The position numbers were made by a program, and so were the translations under genes. The notes beneath the pieces are model-generated. The model had not been told where the DNA came from and made no database searches. It was given only the letters and a program-made list of their open reading frames with translations. Source: Rhizomys pruinosus (Eukaryota; Chordata; Mammalia; Rodentia; Spalacidae). Taken from it: a stretch of DNA of 64,000 nucleotides. Of the stretch, positions 11,627-22,973 are shown piece by piece. Each line of letters starts with the position of its first letter. Position 1 is the first letter of the stretch. The stretch is from the NCBI GenBank assembly GCA_009823505.1, contig VZQC01010553.1:149200-213199 (forward strand), given 5' to 3'.

Positions 11627-11765
11627 CTTTTTGAGACAAGGTCTCCCTGTACCCCCAGCTGACCTGAAATTCATTATGTAGACCAGGCAGGCCTTGAACT
11701 CACAGAGATCTGCCTGTTTCTGCCTCCCAAGTGCTGAGGTTAAAGGCGTGTAGACCAGCCTGATT
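11627..11765 (-). mobile_element. B1-type SINE
   Basis: Minus-strand B1 (7SL RNA-derived): complement of GAGACAAGGTCTCCCTGT, CCAGGCAGGCCTTGAACTC and TGCCTCCCAAGTGCTGAG. Diverged; no long poly-T remains apart from the CT tract. Confidence 0.88.
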
Positions 11766-12188
11766 CTCTCTTAAACTGGTACTGTGATATAGACATCTTT
11801 CAATCAACTTTAAAGACTGTAATGCTTATTTATGGTTCAATACTATATCAATAAAGACCCATCTATCTTTTCCAAATGTCATGACATTGCAGACAGTAAA
11901 ATACAGAAGCTAAAAAAATGTATATTAATTTAATATGCATTCAGAGATATCCTCCACTGACAAGGTACCTTATGAGGTGCTGTGGGAAGTTCAGAAACAA
12001 AGAAGTGAGCCCCAGGTGAGACTGAAACCTCACTGGAGGAAAGGTGTCTATTTCTTCATAACCACAGACTACAGAGGATGCAAAGCCAGGATGTAAGGTA
12101 ATAGGGGGAAATCTAACAGAAAGCACAATCAGGGAGCTAGCTATCATGATGTTAAATCCAACAAGCCAGACGTAGAAAGACAAGGATC
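11766..12188. other. Unassigned stretch
   Basis: No gene or repeat recognised. An 80-codon minus frame at 11941-12183 lacks splice or start support. Confidence 0.45.
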
Positions 12189-12364
12189 AGGCTGGGTGTG
12201 CTGGCACACGCCTTTAATCCCAGCACTCGGGAGGCAGAGTCAGGCGGATCTCTGTGAGTTCAAGGCCAGCCTGGTCTACAGATCGAGTTCTAGGCCAGCT
12301 GGGGCTACAGGGAGACCCTGTCTCAAAAAGACCAAAAAAAAAAAAAAACAAAAAACAAAAAGTA
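12189..12364 (+). mobile_element. B1-type SINE with TSD
   Basis: Full B1 (CGCCTTTAATCCCAGCACTC, GAGTTCAAGGCCAGCCTGG, GAGACCCTGTCTCAAAAAG) and an A-rich tail. AAGACAAGGATCA flanks it before 12190 and again at about 12364-12376. Confidence 0.93.
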
Positions 12365-12439
12365 AGACAAGGATCACATATTTCCACTCATATGTGGAAG
12401 CTAGAATTAGGAAAAAAGAAAACCAACAAACAAAAAGGG

Positions 12440-12574
12440 TGGGGCTGTAGCTGCTTGCAAGGTGGTGCACAGCTGTGATCCCAGGTCTCCAGGTGGTAGG
12501 AGGAGGATCAGTTCAAAGTAATACAAGCAAATTGAGTTGAAAGTCAACTAGGGATACACAGAGACACCTTGTCC

Positions 12575-12576
<2 letters not shown>
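12440..12576 (+). mobile_element. Diverged B1/B4-like SINE
   Basis: Worn SINE body (GTGGTGCACAGCTGTGATCC to CACCTTGTCCCAAACACAC) whose tail has become the CA repeat that follows. Confidence 0.6.
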
Positions 12577-12623
<47 letters not shown>

Positions 12624-12630
12624 ACACACA
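12577..12630 (+). repeat. (CA)n microsatellite
   Basis: About 26 CA units with one TA interruption, directly following the SINE at 12440-12576. Confidence 0.97.
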
Positions 12631-12751
12631 ATTTTCAAGGCACTTTGAGCAAGCCGAACAAAATGAAAGCAAAAATCAATGTTATTTCTAACTTGTCACA
12701 ACTAAAACTAAACAACCAAGTAGATGGTTTAATGCTGTAATTAAGAGCAAT

Positions 12752-12882
12752 AGAGGCCAGGCATGGCAGTGTGTGCCTTTAATCCTAGCACTCGGGAGGC
12801 AGAGGCAGGTGGAACTCTGTGAGTTCAAGGCCAGCCTGGTCTACAGAGTGAGTTCCAGGCCAGCTGGGCCTACAGGGAGACA
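12752..12882 (+). mobile_element. B1-type SINE, tail missing
   Basis: B1 body (CCAGGCATGGCAGTGTGTGC to CTACAGGGAGACA) that stops before the usual CCTGTCTCAAAAA end and A-tail, joined directly to the MLT1-like DNA. Confidence 0.88.
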
Positions 12883-12924
12883 GCACTGCAGCCAGCCCCA
12901 CTAGTGCATGAAGACTGTCCTCAC

Positions 12925-13350
12925 AACTGATGAAGTCCTTGGAAGTGGCAGTGTGACTTCTGAGGGCAGGTCATGAGACACATTACAGGTCCAGCCTTTT
13001 GTTCTTGGATTACTATCTCAAGTCAGACTTGCCATGTGGACATTTAAACTGCCTTCCTACATGGAGAAGAACTGAAGCATTTTGGCAAGAACCAGCATCA
13101 GCCTGCCAAACTAAAAGAATCCCTTATCTCAGAAGTGGGTCCTCCATCCTTGATCAGCCTTCAAGAAATGGTAGAACCAACCAAATCTGACTACATACTC
13201 ATGGGAATCACCAAGAAAGAATCATCCCACCAGGGTATTCCTAATTCCTGACCCACAAAAGCCATCAGAAAATAAATGGTTGTTGTAGTTTTAAGTCACT
13301 GATATTTAGGGTGACAGGTTGTTCAGGAACATGTGACTGATATAGATTTG
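12925..13350 (+). mobile_element. MLT1-type LTR remnant (ERVL-MaLR)
   Basis: Old mammalian MaLR long terminal repeat: GACTTCTGAGGGCAGGTCAT near the left, CCTGACCCACAAAAGCC and AATAAATGGTTGTTGTAGTT near the right end. Non-coding and worn; no internal retroviral gene is attached. Confidence 0.75.
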
Positions 13351-13354
13351 GTAC

Positions 13355-13990
13355 TTGAAGACTGGTGCTATCTTAACAAGAACCTACACTGTAGGAATGA
13401 ATGGCTTTGGAACTAGGTTTGGGTAGCATCTATAAATAACTTCTAGGGAAGAGGAGTGAAGTCTCGAGAGCTTCAGTGAAACATTGAAAAGAAGCCTATG
13501 GACAGACAGTTGAGTAAGCTATCAACAAAGGTTTTAAGGAAACTGATGGGACTTGAATCCATGTTAATAGGTCATAACAGTGTTACAGCTAGAAGGTGGA
13601 ATATGGAGCCTATGCCTAATGAACTTAGAATTTACTAGATGAGGGGGCCACTCTATTAGTCCTATTTTTCTGATAATCTGAAGTGGAAGGTTCAGTTAAA
13701 CACTTCAATATAAAGTAGCTGTTAGGCATACAGGATTTGGGAGCTGCTGGGATTGAAAATTCCCAGCCTTTCCACACAATAATACCCAAATGAAGAAAAG
13801 CCTTTTGATCATTGATCAAAAGGCCACTATCAGAGACACACGATCTAATGATGAAGCCAAAGATAACCTTTCAATGAGACTTCAGAAAGATCTAAGGCAA
13901 CGTGTGGAATAAATAATTATTAGCCAATAAAGCTAGGAAATGTAAGGGTGTTGTCTGCCAGTCACCTCAAGAGTACAAGCTCAGGATAAG
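13355..13990. other. Unassigned stretch
   Basis: No gene or RNA recognised. Possibly further old LTR-linked DNA. A short GATT/GACT repeat lies at about 13996-14023. Confidence 0.45.
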
Positions 13991-14023
13991 AAATGGTTGA
14001 TTGATTGATTGACTGACTGATTA

Positions 14024-14101
14024 ACTGTGCGTGCCAGTGCATGTACCTGCACTTACATAGCCCAGAGGAGGGCACTGAGTGCCCTCTACTGCCTTCCATC
14101 T

Positions 14102-14144
<43 letters not shown>

Positions 14145-14460
14145 TGGTCTTTTGAGACAGGGTCTCCCTGTAACCCAGCTGACCTGGAACTCACTCTGTA
14201 GACCAGGCTGGCCTTGAACTCACATCTTCTATCTTCTATCTTTCTATCTTCTTTTTTAGGTGGGGTCTCTCACTGAACCCGAAGCTTCTCTTTGGGCTAA
14301 ACTAGGTGTTAAGTGTGCTCCTGATCCATCTGGTCCCTGCCTTCCAACGTTTTGGATAAAACCACATGAGACTTTCCTCAGCTTTCACATGAATGCTGGA
14401 GATCTTGGGTCTTCTTTCAAAGCAAGGTCTTTTACCCTCTGAACCATCTTCCTAGCCCCA
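14024..14460 (-). mobile_element. B4-type SINE, split by a B1
   Basis: The minus strand reads GGGGCTAGGAAGATGGTTCA (ID/B4-like head) at 14460 and then a B4 body. The 3' part continues beyond the B1 insertion at 14103-14222, down to about 14024. The sequence CATCTTCT borders the inserted B1 on both sides. Confidence 0.6.
14103..14222 (-). mobile_element. B1-type SINE, 5' truncated, long A-tail
   Basis: About 41 T at 14103-14143 (the A-tail on the minus strand), then complement of the B1 3' half to CCAGGCTGGCCTTGAACTCA. The 5' third is missing. Confidence 0.9.
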
Positions 14461-14651
14461 AGAGGTTTGTTTTAAAGTGACATTTCAGGTGCAACTTTTA
14501 TCTAACAGAGGAAATCTAATAATATTCAAGTAAATGTACAAACTTTCCAAGAAGTATACCAACATAAGCACTGCTAGCTCAGACATGGAATAATCAGAGA
14601 TGCTTCCAAATGAAGAGATCAAATCTCCACACACACAAAAATCAAGATAAG

Positions 14652-15160
14652 AACTAAACCCAGCTCCAAAGAAAGTAGACTGTTTTGCTTCTTTACCTGT
14701 GCCCCTTTTCTAGCCAGGGAACAATCTGCAGAAGAGGGGGCACAGTAGAATGTAAGGGCTGCGATTGGGGTGAATGGTGAAACGACAACAATATAGACTG
14801 GACACTCATTTGATCAACTTGATGAACATACAAGCCCCCCTGCTGGGATGGTGGGACCCATGAGCTGTGTCGGTTTGGGCACAACGCCTAAAAATTGGTT
14901 TCATATGAAGATGCTTGTACTAAAAAAAAAAAAAAAATTAAAAAAAATGAAACAAAACAAAAAAAAACAGAGAAAGATGCAAGAAATTACAGCGAGAAAT
15001 GATCTGGGATGGGGGGGGGTGGGGGGAAAGGAAAGGGATATATGTATGAACTGAATTGGAAAATGATGTATGAAATAAAACAAAACATCAATAAATAAAA
15101 TAATAAAAACACAATACTTGAAAGCCAAATGCAAAAAAAACCAAAACAAACAAACAAAAA
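14652..15160 (+). mobile_element. Composite retroposon with L1-like tail, copy 1
   Basis: Begins at AGCTCCAAAGAAAGTAGACT and has a body of about 280 bases (GTGCCCCTTTTCTAGCC, GAATGTAAGGGCTGCGATTG, GATGGTGGGACCCATGAGC). An A-rich stretch follows, then a tail like the L1 3' end used here (GATCTGGGATGGGGGG, GAAAATGATGTATGAAATA). AACTAAACCC occurs just before it and again at about 15161-15170, a likely target-site duplication. No open frame. Whether it is an L1 3' variant or a non-autonomous element is open. Confidence 0.65.
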
Positions 15161-15174
15161 AACTAAACCCTTCT

Positions 15175-15475
15175 AAGATTCAACCATTTTACTGAAAAGA
15201 AATGAAATGTAAAGGTCAGAACTAAAAGCCCAGGGTTTTTGTGGAGGCAAAAGCTACAGAATCATTCAGGGAGTAGCATGGCCCCTGCAGCTCAGAGTCA
15301 TTACGGGACAGTGGTTCCTGGGTGCTTTCTATTCTGCCTCTGCTTTAAGTAGAGAGCCTGCTGAAGGTACCCTAGCCTGTGTAAGCACTGGTTATTGAGT
15401 GGGGGGGGGGTTTGAGATAATTTCTCTCTTCAAATACATCTGAGTCAAGACAAACTGGATTCAAGGAAAGATTCT
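15175..15475. other. Unassigned stretch
   Basis: Nothing recognised apart from a poly-G run near 15401-15410. Confidence 0.45.
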
Positions 15476-15479
15476 CAGT

Positions 15480-16115
15480 TATGCTAAGTAATTTCATCAC
15501 TTCACCTAGACTCATTTTAGATGACAGGATTCTGGACACTGAGCTGATGCTGAGGCTTTGCTTCTTCTACAGACTAGTTCTCATAGTCACAGAGGGTGCT
15601 ATGCAGGCTGCTGGGAAGAAAAGGCATAAATGGTCTTGCCAAGGTATTAATCCTACCATCCATGGTACCTGGCTGTGTAATTGTGGCATTACTCTTATAT
15701 AAGTAACCAACTATTCTCTGAATTTTAAACCTGTTTCACAGTAAGGAATCCATGCCTGATACTGTAACTCTGGAACTACTGTGCAGCAGTGGCAGTCATA
15801 TGCCCATATATCCCAAATCTAATTGGCTATTAGCTCTCTCCTTGGAGGAATAACCCACAGCTGATGCCACAAGCTTATCCTCTAGTGGTTAGGAGATGTT
15901 ATAAGCCACAGTAAGATCTTGTCATATTTTACAGAAAAAATGTAATTCATAGATTAACATACCATCCAAATATCTGTGTCTATACCAAAGTAACCTACCA
16001 TAACAATTAGTACTAGTTTAAATATCTATATATCTAATTGCCTTTGCTCTTCATTAGTAGAAGTTGAAAGGTTTTCCTGGACAACTGTCAGCCCATAAAG
16101 GAAACAGCCAGAATT
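15480..16115 (+). mobile_element. Lx-like L1 3' untranslated fragment
   Basis: Text such as TTGCCAAGGTATTAATCCTA, CATTACTCTTATATAAGTAA and AGGAATCCATGCCTGATAC is typical of Lx-type L1 3' untranslated regions. It may be one element with the segment at 17130-17685, split by the composite retroposon dimer. Confidence 0.6.
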
Positions 16116-16130
16116 GACCAAGTCCAAAAT

Positions 16131-16411
16131 GACAGCTCCAGAGAAAGTAGACTGTTTTGCTTCTCATCCACCCATGCCCCGTTTAAGCCTAGGGAACAAT
16201 CTGTGGAAAGGGGGGCATGGTAGAATGTAAGGGCTGCGATTGGGGTGAAGGTGAAAAAATCAGCAATATATGACTGGACACTTATTGATCAACTTGATTG
16301 AACTACAAGTCCCCCAGCTGGTGGTGGGACCCTTGGGTTGTGTGGGTTTGGACCAACACTGCTTGCAAATTGGTTTTTTTCATGGAAGATCTTGTACTCA
16401 TAAATTATAAT
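16131..16411 (+). mobile_element. Composite retroposon body, copy 2 (first unit of a dimer)
   Basis: Starts at AGCTCCAGAGAAAGTAGACT, the same point as copy 1. It ends at TGTACTCATAAATTATAATA and runs straight into a second unit, so no L1-like tail follows this unit. Confidence 0.65.
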
Positions 16412-16880
16412 ATGAAAGTAGACTGTTGCTTCTCATCCACCTGTGCCCCTTTTCTAAGCCTAGGGAACAATCTGGGAAGAGGGGACGTGGTAGAATGTAA
16501 GGGCTGAATTGGGTTAATGGTGAAACTACAACAATATAGGGACACTCTTTGACAACTGATTGAACATACAAGCCCCACAGCCCCTTCTGGAATGGTGGGA
16601 CCCATGAGCTGGTGGGTTTTGGGCAAATACGACTGCTTTGACAAATGTGTTTTACATAAGGATGCTTGTACTCACAAATTATCACTTATTGTTAAAAAAA
16701 TGAAAACAAAACAAAACAAAAAAGCAGAGAAAGATGCAGAAAACTTACGGCAGAATGCATGATCTGGGATGGGTAGGGGTTGGGTGGGGGGGAGGGAAGG
16801 GGATATATGCCTGAACTGAATTGGAAAATGATGTATGAAATACACAAAGCATCAATAAAAAAATGAAAAAAATCAAAAAG
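16412..16880 (+). mobile_element. Composite retroposon, copy 3 (second unit of a dimer)
   Basis: Starts at ATATGAAAGTAGACTGTTGC, repeats the body and then carries the full A-rich linker and L1-like tail (GATCTGGGATGGGTAGGGG, GAAAATGATGTATGAAATAC, AATAAAAAAATG). Together with copy 2 it forms a head-to-tail dimer. Confidence 0.68.
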
Positions 16881-17129
16881 TAATAGAAGAAGAAGAAAAA
16901 AAAAAACATGGTGAGGAGATCATAGGCCCTAGTGAGGGAGAGGAATACTGTTGTTTGGCTAAATTGGTAAAGTATCAAGCTCCTTTTGAAATATTTTTTG
17001 CTTATAACCATAGACAAATGGTACTCAAAGCCTGAATCAGAGAAGCCTTTCTTTCCAGTGAACAGTGGCAAAAGCAAAGACTCATGGCTGCACAAAGTCC
17101 TGAGCATAAGCGACAGATGAGTACTTAGT

Positions 17130-17685
17130 CTTAAATAAGACATTTAAACCATCCCCTCTAAAGTTCAGATAACACTGCAGAAGAGGGGGTGGGAAGAGTA
17201 TAAGAGCCAGAAGGTCGGGAGAAGAGCAGTGAAATGTCATCTTCTAGGCAAGACTTAACCATGTCAACCACGTCAACTCATGGCAGCAGCGGATGCCTGC
17301 ACTGAGCTGAAAAGGATTGGGCCTGTCAACAGCCAGTCATGGGAGGGAGGAGGTGGATGGACTCAGGGGTTCACCCCTCACTGTTGAACTATGTGCTACT
17401 GACAGATTCAGGAAGAGGGGGAACCACTGCCTTCAGTGGTGTACCCACCAATGATCCACCCCACCAGGCTCCAATGAACACTCCAATCCAATGATCACAC
17501 AGATGGTCCTGGTTAAACTAAAAAGGTCACAAAACAAAGCCTCAAATCATGAACCTGACAGAGAGACTTGCAGGGATAAGATGGGGTCGAAAGGGATGGA
17601 GGAAAGGGTGGAGGCAGACAGTAATCAGAACACATTATATACATGTATGAAATTGTCAAACAACAAAATCAGTCAATAAAAAGAG
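17130..17685 (+). mobile_element. Lx-like L1 3' end
   Basis: Ends in the Lx-type terminus: GAACACATTATATACATGTA, TGAAATTGTCAAACAACAAA, then AGTCAATAAAAAG. Upstream text (CAGAAGAGGGGGTGGGAAGA, TATAAGAGCCAGAAGG) also fits an L1 3' untranslated region. Confidence 0.7.
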
Positions 17686-17929
17686 TGAAGACTTGGAGGC
17701 CCAATAAAGGGGTGTGGACCTCTTACAAATGGAAGAATGATAAAACACTGGAAGACAGGGAGAAGACTGTGGTCACTCTCTTCCAAGATGCTCTCTCCAC
17801 TAGAGTGACCTCCTCTAGTAGCCATACCTTTGTGAACTTCCCTCTTAATAAGGCAGGAGTGACTTTTCTGACTAATAAAATACTGAGGTTGCAGGACTTA
17901 GAAGCTATTATAAAATGTTGGGCCTTTTT

Positions 17930-18560
17930 TTCTTTACTATTTTTATTGATTTTTTTGTACATTTCATATAATAACTCAGTCAAACTTAGACCCCTCCCCT
18001 ACCTATACCTCCCACACACTTCTCCCTCACCAGCCCTCAGACATTCTGGCATGTATCTTAAGTCCTATCTAGTCAAGCATTTATATCCAGATGTCATTTA
18101 GTGCAACTTCATCCATTGGAATTTAGTCGACCTATCTAGAGATCTTAAAGATTTCTCCCTCACCCAGCAGTAATCAGTAGCCAATAGTTCCCAGGCTAAG
18201 GCCAGGCTCTACCACCTATTTTCTTCCCTCTACATCAGGACTTTGTCTAAGTTGGCATAGGTCATGTGCACACCACCACCACTGCCACAAGTTCACATGA
18301 GCAAGCTTCCATTGGCCCGAAAGCCTCTGTTTCCCTATGTTCATGGACCAATTCTGCCTCTTAAAATCTTTCCACCCTTTCTTCCACAGTGGTCCCTGAG
18401 CCCTGGGTTGTGAGATTTAATATAGGAGGCCAATCCTGGGACACACATTCTGTAGTCTCTTAATCTCTTAAACTTGGCCAGTTGTGGCCTTCTGTGTACA
18501 TCTCTATCATAGCTATCATATGAAATTTCTTACCATATGCTAAACAGGGACCCTTATATT
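17930..18560 (-). mobile_element. L1 3' untranslated region, minus strand
   Basis: The plus strand begins with TTTACTATTTTTATTGATTT and GTACATTTCATATAATAACT, the complement of an L1 3' terminus (AATGTACAAAAAAATCAATA), followed by C-rich text complementary to its G-rich part. Confidence 0.65.
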
Positions 18561-18584
18561 TATAGAAGAGTACACCATACACCA

Positions 18585-18935
18585 CTAATCAAAGAAGTCT
18601 TTATCTGCAACAAATGGAGGCTATTACAGAGTTCCACTACTGGTCACACACAGGTACTATACATCTGAGAGATGCACAGCCCTGGGTGACACATCTACAA
18701 TGAAACTCATGGTACACAGCGGAACAGGAGCTGGAAAGAATACAAGTGAATCCCTAAGCACTCACGAACGAAGCTTCCTTATACAAAGTGTGATGTACAC
18801 ACAGGGCCACAATTGGCTAGGTTTAAGATAATAAGAGACTGTAGAATGTGTGTCTTGGGCCTTTTGTCCTGCTCATCTTGGGAGGCTGACCATCATGCTA
18901 TGAAAACACACAAGCAACCTTGTATAGAGACCTAC
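18585..18935 (+). mobile_element. Lx-like L1 3' fragment and unassigned DNA
   Basis: 18590-18790 resembles Lx 3' untranslated text (GATGCACAGCCCTGGGTGAC, ACATCTACAATGAAACTC). The rest is unassigned. Confidence 0.45.
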
Positions 18936-19065
18936 CTGGAAGGAATGGCACCTTGCCAACAACCAGTATCAACTTGCCAGCCATGTGAATAGAGGATGGG
19001 CCGCTAGCCTCCAGCTTCCAGCTGACCTCTGGTTCTCTGAACTTGAGGACTTTGTAGACCAGGCT
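18935..19065 (+). mobile_element. MLT1-type LTR fragment
   Basis: Short worn MaLR match: CAACCAGTATCAACTTGCCA then GCCATGTGAATAGAGGATGG, as in the central part of MLT1 LTRs. Confidence 0.5.
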
Positions 19066-19189
19066 CAGTGCAATGGGGTACTACTCTGGGCAGCAGCACA
19101 AGGATGCCTCAATTTCAACTAGGAACTGTCCCAGTTTTAGCTCGAAAGGTCCCACATCTTGGGAAACCCTTCAGCATCAAGCAAACCAG

Positions 19190-20185
19190 GGCAGTTGATT
19201 ACCAGGCAACTACAACACTTACACAAACCAAACTGCTAACATATAAAAGAGAAGCTCCAAACTTCTACCTATGACCCAGAAATCCCACTTCCAAGTTATT
19301 TACCCAAGAGAAATAAAAGCAAACATCTACACAAGACTCAGACACAAGATAGAAGCAAATAATCAAAATTATTTTTGTCAATAACAGACAAAAAGCAGTA
19401 CCCCAAATCTCTATAAGTTGACCAGTTAAGAAATTAAGCATGGTATAGAGAGACAAAATAAAAAAAATACTCAGCAATTGAAAGGACTTACTATGGACTA
19501 AATTATGCTACTCTCATGTTCGTAGGCTGCAGCCTTACCCCAGTGTGACTGTGCTTGGAGACACAGCCTTAGAGAAAGAACTAAAGCTACATGAGGGTAG
19601 AGGGTAGAAACTTAATTCAGCATGAGTGGTGGAAGGGACAGTAGTGGTATCTCTTTCCTTGGACATACACAGAGAAAAGGCTGTGTGAGAACCTGGAAGA
19701 GGGTCATCACCCAGAAACCAAAGGAGGCCTCAGCAGAAATCAACCACACTATTACCAAGTCTTGGGCTTCTGGCATTCAGAGACAAATAAATTTTGAGTC
19801 TGTTATCTTTTCTTTTATACTATGAGGAGGAGACTCAGTCAGGAATGCAATATTGACATATGTTATAAATCAAACTTTGGAAGTATTAAGGCCACTGAAA
19901 GCATTCACACACTAAAGGCCACATACTACGTGATTCTGTTGTATGAGGTGTCTAAAGTTGGCAACTCCACAGAGACAAAAAGCAGATTAGGGTTGCCAGT
20001 GGCTCCTGCTTGAGGAAAATCTAGACTGACAGCAAACGGATGCTTCTTTTTAGAGTGATGAAATGTTCTAAAATTACTTTGGTAATGATCATACAATTTT
20101 GAGAACAGTTAAAACCATTGAATTTGCACTTTAAACAATTGAGGTGAGGAGTATGTGAATTATATCTCAATAAAACTATTGTTTA
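19190..20185 (+). mobile_element. Ancient L1 (L1M-type) ORF2 end and 3' end, interrupted
   Basis: 19250-19490 reads as the worn ORF2 end (ATGACCCAGAAATCCCACTT, then AATACTCAGCAATTGAAAGG). 19885-20185 is the 3' end (GAGTGATGAAATGTTCTAAA, GTATGTGAATTATATCTCAA, TAAAACTATTG). Between them, 19491-19830 is a different worn repeat that ends in GAGACAAATAAATTTTGAGT; I do not name it. Confidence 0.7.
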
Positions 20186-20197
20186 AGAAAGACTAAG

Positions 20198-20356
20198 GCC
20201 GGGCATGGTGGCACACGCCTTTAATCCTAGCACTCGGGAAGCAGAGGCAGGCGGATCTTTGTGAGTTCAAGGCCAGCCTGGTCTACAGAGTGAGTTCCAG
20301 GACAGCTGAGGCTACAGGGAGACCCTGTCTCAAAAAGACAAAAAAAAAAAAAAAAG
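20198..20356 (+). mobile_element. B1-type SINE with TSD
   Basis: Full B1 (GCCGGGCATGGTGGCACACG to CCCTGTCTCAAAAAGAC) plus 16 A. AAAGACTAAG precedes it and recurs after the A-tail. Confidence 0.95.
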
Positions 20357-20365
20357 ACTAAGACA

Positions 20366-20470
20366 AGGCCGGAGAGATTGACAACCCCCTTCTGACATCC
20401 ATAGGCACTCCATGATACTGTTGCACTTATATACATGCAGGCATAAGACTCATACACACTCAGTCTCATT
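20366..20470 (+). mobile_element. Internally deleted B2 fragment
   Basis: GGCCGGAGAGATTGACAACC joins the B2 head directly to its 3' body (CCTTCTGACATCCATAGGCA, ATACATGCAGGCATAAG). The tRNA-like middle is missing. Confidence 0.55.
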
Positions 20471-20474
20471 TGCA

Positions 20475-21670
20475 TGCCCATAATACACTGCAAATAATAC
20501 AGGAGTTTTCATGGAAAAAAAAGACTCATACACATAAAATAATAAAACAGAATTTGAAAAAGAAAGAGTAAGAAAGATCACAGGATGACAAAGAGACTGA
20601 GAGAGCAAAAGAATGATACAGGAAAGTAGGCGGATGTCTGACTGGGTTAACCCTTCTTTATCAACAAGGCAGATGACTAAAACAGGCATTAGTGGCATCA
20701 GCAAGCACCATGGCCACCACAGAGTAGCACTACAGAAGCTGCAGCAAAATGCGAAAGGGCAAGGATGGAGAGAATGGAGAGAGGACCTGCTTGTACTCAG
20801 CTCTGCTCTTCCATTGAGCTCCTCGAGCAGTACTGACACAGCCCATGAGCCTGCAGCTCTTATGAAATAAAAGCACATGCATCACGGTCCTGCTGATCCT
20901 TCCTCAGACACACATGTACACAGACAATATGGATGAAATGGGCTAACCAGCATGTCAAAGCCATGAACCCAGAGCTATGGATCAAAAAAGAAAGGAAACT
21001 CCTAGCTCAGCCTATGGTAGGTTTGCTGCAGCAGGAGGATTCAGCTGAGTCACACAGGCAAAACAGAAGCCATGCTGGGGTGGAGAGGGAAGAGAGCAAC
21101 TCAGCTAGCACCAGAGAGGCTGGCTGGACCAGGCATCATTGATGCCATGGTTGCTGTGTCCTGAGGACAATGTAAAGCATTACTTAGGAAGGAGAGCTGG
21201 GTTGGAGCTAAGTGGCAGAGATAGGGACAGGGCAGAAGACAGGGAAATCAGTGGGGGCTGGGCAGCAGGTGGACTGAGCAGAGCAGGGGGGGTTAGGGGT
21301 GTTGAGCATGGGCCTGTAGTTACAGAATCAGCAGGTTGTTCCTGCTGCTTGGGTAGACTTGAGGATGTGGGAGGAGGAAGGGATAATCTCTGTTACTGAA
21401 GATCCCCGAGGGAGGGTCTCTGAGATCATGCACACCTACAAATACAGCAGTTTGTAGGCACTTCAGGAAACTGGTCAGAAACACCTTATGAAAGAGCAGT
21501 GGGACATGCTTCTAGTCCATCCCCAGTACAGCACAGTTAAGTCAGCAAAGCACACAGGAGGTGTACGTGATGCCTGAACAGGGAAGACTGTGGACAGAAA
21601 CTTTTGATTAAAAAAACTTTCCAGCAAAGTTAAGGACAAACCCACATATGCACATTTTCATGTGCATGTG
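20475..21670. other. Unassigned stretch
   Basis: No gene recognised. Locally G-rich at 21200-21400, where an 86-codon plus frame (21139-21399) and a 142-codon minus frame (20450-20878) are open. Neither has splice sites, start context or recognisable motifs that I can defend. Confidence 0.45.
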
Positions 21671-21671
21671 T

Positions 21672-21673
<2 letters not shown>

Positions 21674-21706
<33 letters not shown>

Positions 21707-21722
21707 TACACACACATGCACA
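21674..21722 (+). repeat. (CA)n microsatellite
   Basis: About 22 CA units with CG and CATG interruptions. Confidence 0.95.
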
Positions 21723-21724
21723 CT

Positions 21725-22865
21725 TCGGGTGACCTTATTATGCAGTTGCACATAGCCAGAGAAAACAATGATCAAAGGAAACCTTTATCAGCAGTGATGG
21801 CTCACTAGCATCAATATCCAGGCTAGAAAGGAAAATAAGTGAACTTTATTATAGTGTTATATTTATCTTGTCCATGTTTGTGAGTTGTGAATAGATCAGC
21901 ATAAGGATTTTTAATAAAGAATACCATGTTAAATGAGAAATCATCTAGAAGGATAAAGTTATTTATGCAGTAGGGTTTTAATTGATCCTAATCTTAAATT
22001 GACTATGTTACAATGATCCAGATGAAAAGGCAAATATTTCTGGAGTATTAGAATAAATAGGAGCCAGTGTCTGTGTCTGCATTTCTGTTTAGTACTAAAT
22101 GTCAACTGAAGTGATTAGATTTAATCAAGGAATCACAAATATCCAGTAGCACATTTTCCTAGGGATTAGAACAAAACAATTGTAGATAAATTAATCCAAA
22201 CCTCTGTGCCAGAGAAAGGAACTTGAAAGTCCAAAGACTAGAACTGAGTTTGAAAGAGCCCAGCTAACAGAAGGAAGCATGCCAAAGCCAAGGAATGTCA
22301 GTACTGCAAATGGCAGGCTGTGCTGCATATAAACACCAGCCATCTCAAAAGGTATGTTGAATCTACAGTGACCTTGTTCTAGCACATCTTTTAAAATGAC
22401 AAGAACTAGCCAAGAATTACTGGATCCTAGATCTATCCATGATTCTAAGCTGCTGTATTATAAATGTATTTAGTAAACCTCAGATCTCATTTAAATGAGT
22501 GATTTCAGGTAAGTCTGCAGCAGCTCAAGAGCTAATCAAAACCACAGAATGTTTAATAGAAAATTCAATTGACCCCTCTATTTTCAGATCAATGGCTATA
22601 ACATTTCAAGATGGAAGAACTGAGGTGCTCTAGTTGCCAAGGAAAATACTTTTAAAAAGATTATACTATGATGATATAATTCCCATGAAAGCTTTATAAC
22701 AATGGACTCATTTTACAAAACTGACCAGTATCCTAAGAGTTGCCGGCCACCATTTCTACTTACTTCACTTAGGCAGAAATGGAGACCATGGCCAGCTTAA
22801 GATAGTAGAACACAGGGGCTTTTTAAAAAGTTTCTCTAATAAAAGATGCTTAAAAATAAGAGCAA
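21725..22865. other. Unassigned AT-rich stretch
   Basis: No gene, RNA or repeat recognised. Could be unique intronic or intergenic DNA. Confidence 0.5.
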
Positions 22866-22973
22866 TTCTATTTTAAATGCCCAAACTTAAAATCCAAGCC
22901 AGTATTTACTGTTTGTTTCTTATTAAGCAGGTTGTATATTTTAACCTCAGACAACAATGAAAGAGGAGACAGA

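Noticed and set aside
20450..20878. 142-codon minus-strand open frame
   Set aside because: No start context, splice sites or recognisable motif; overlaps a B2 fragment at one end. Length is within chance for 64 kb.
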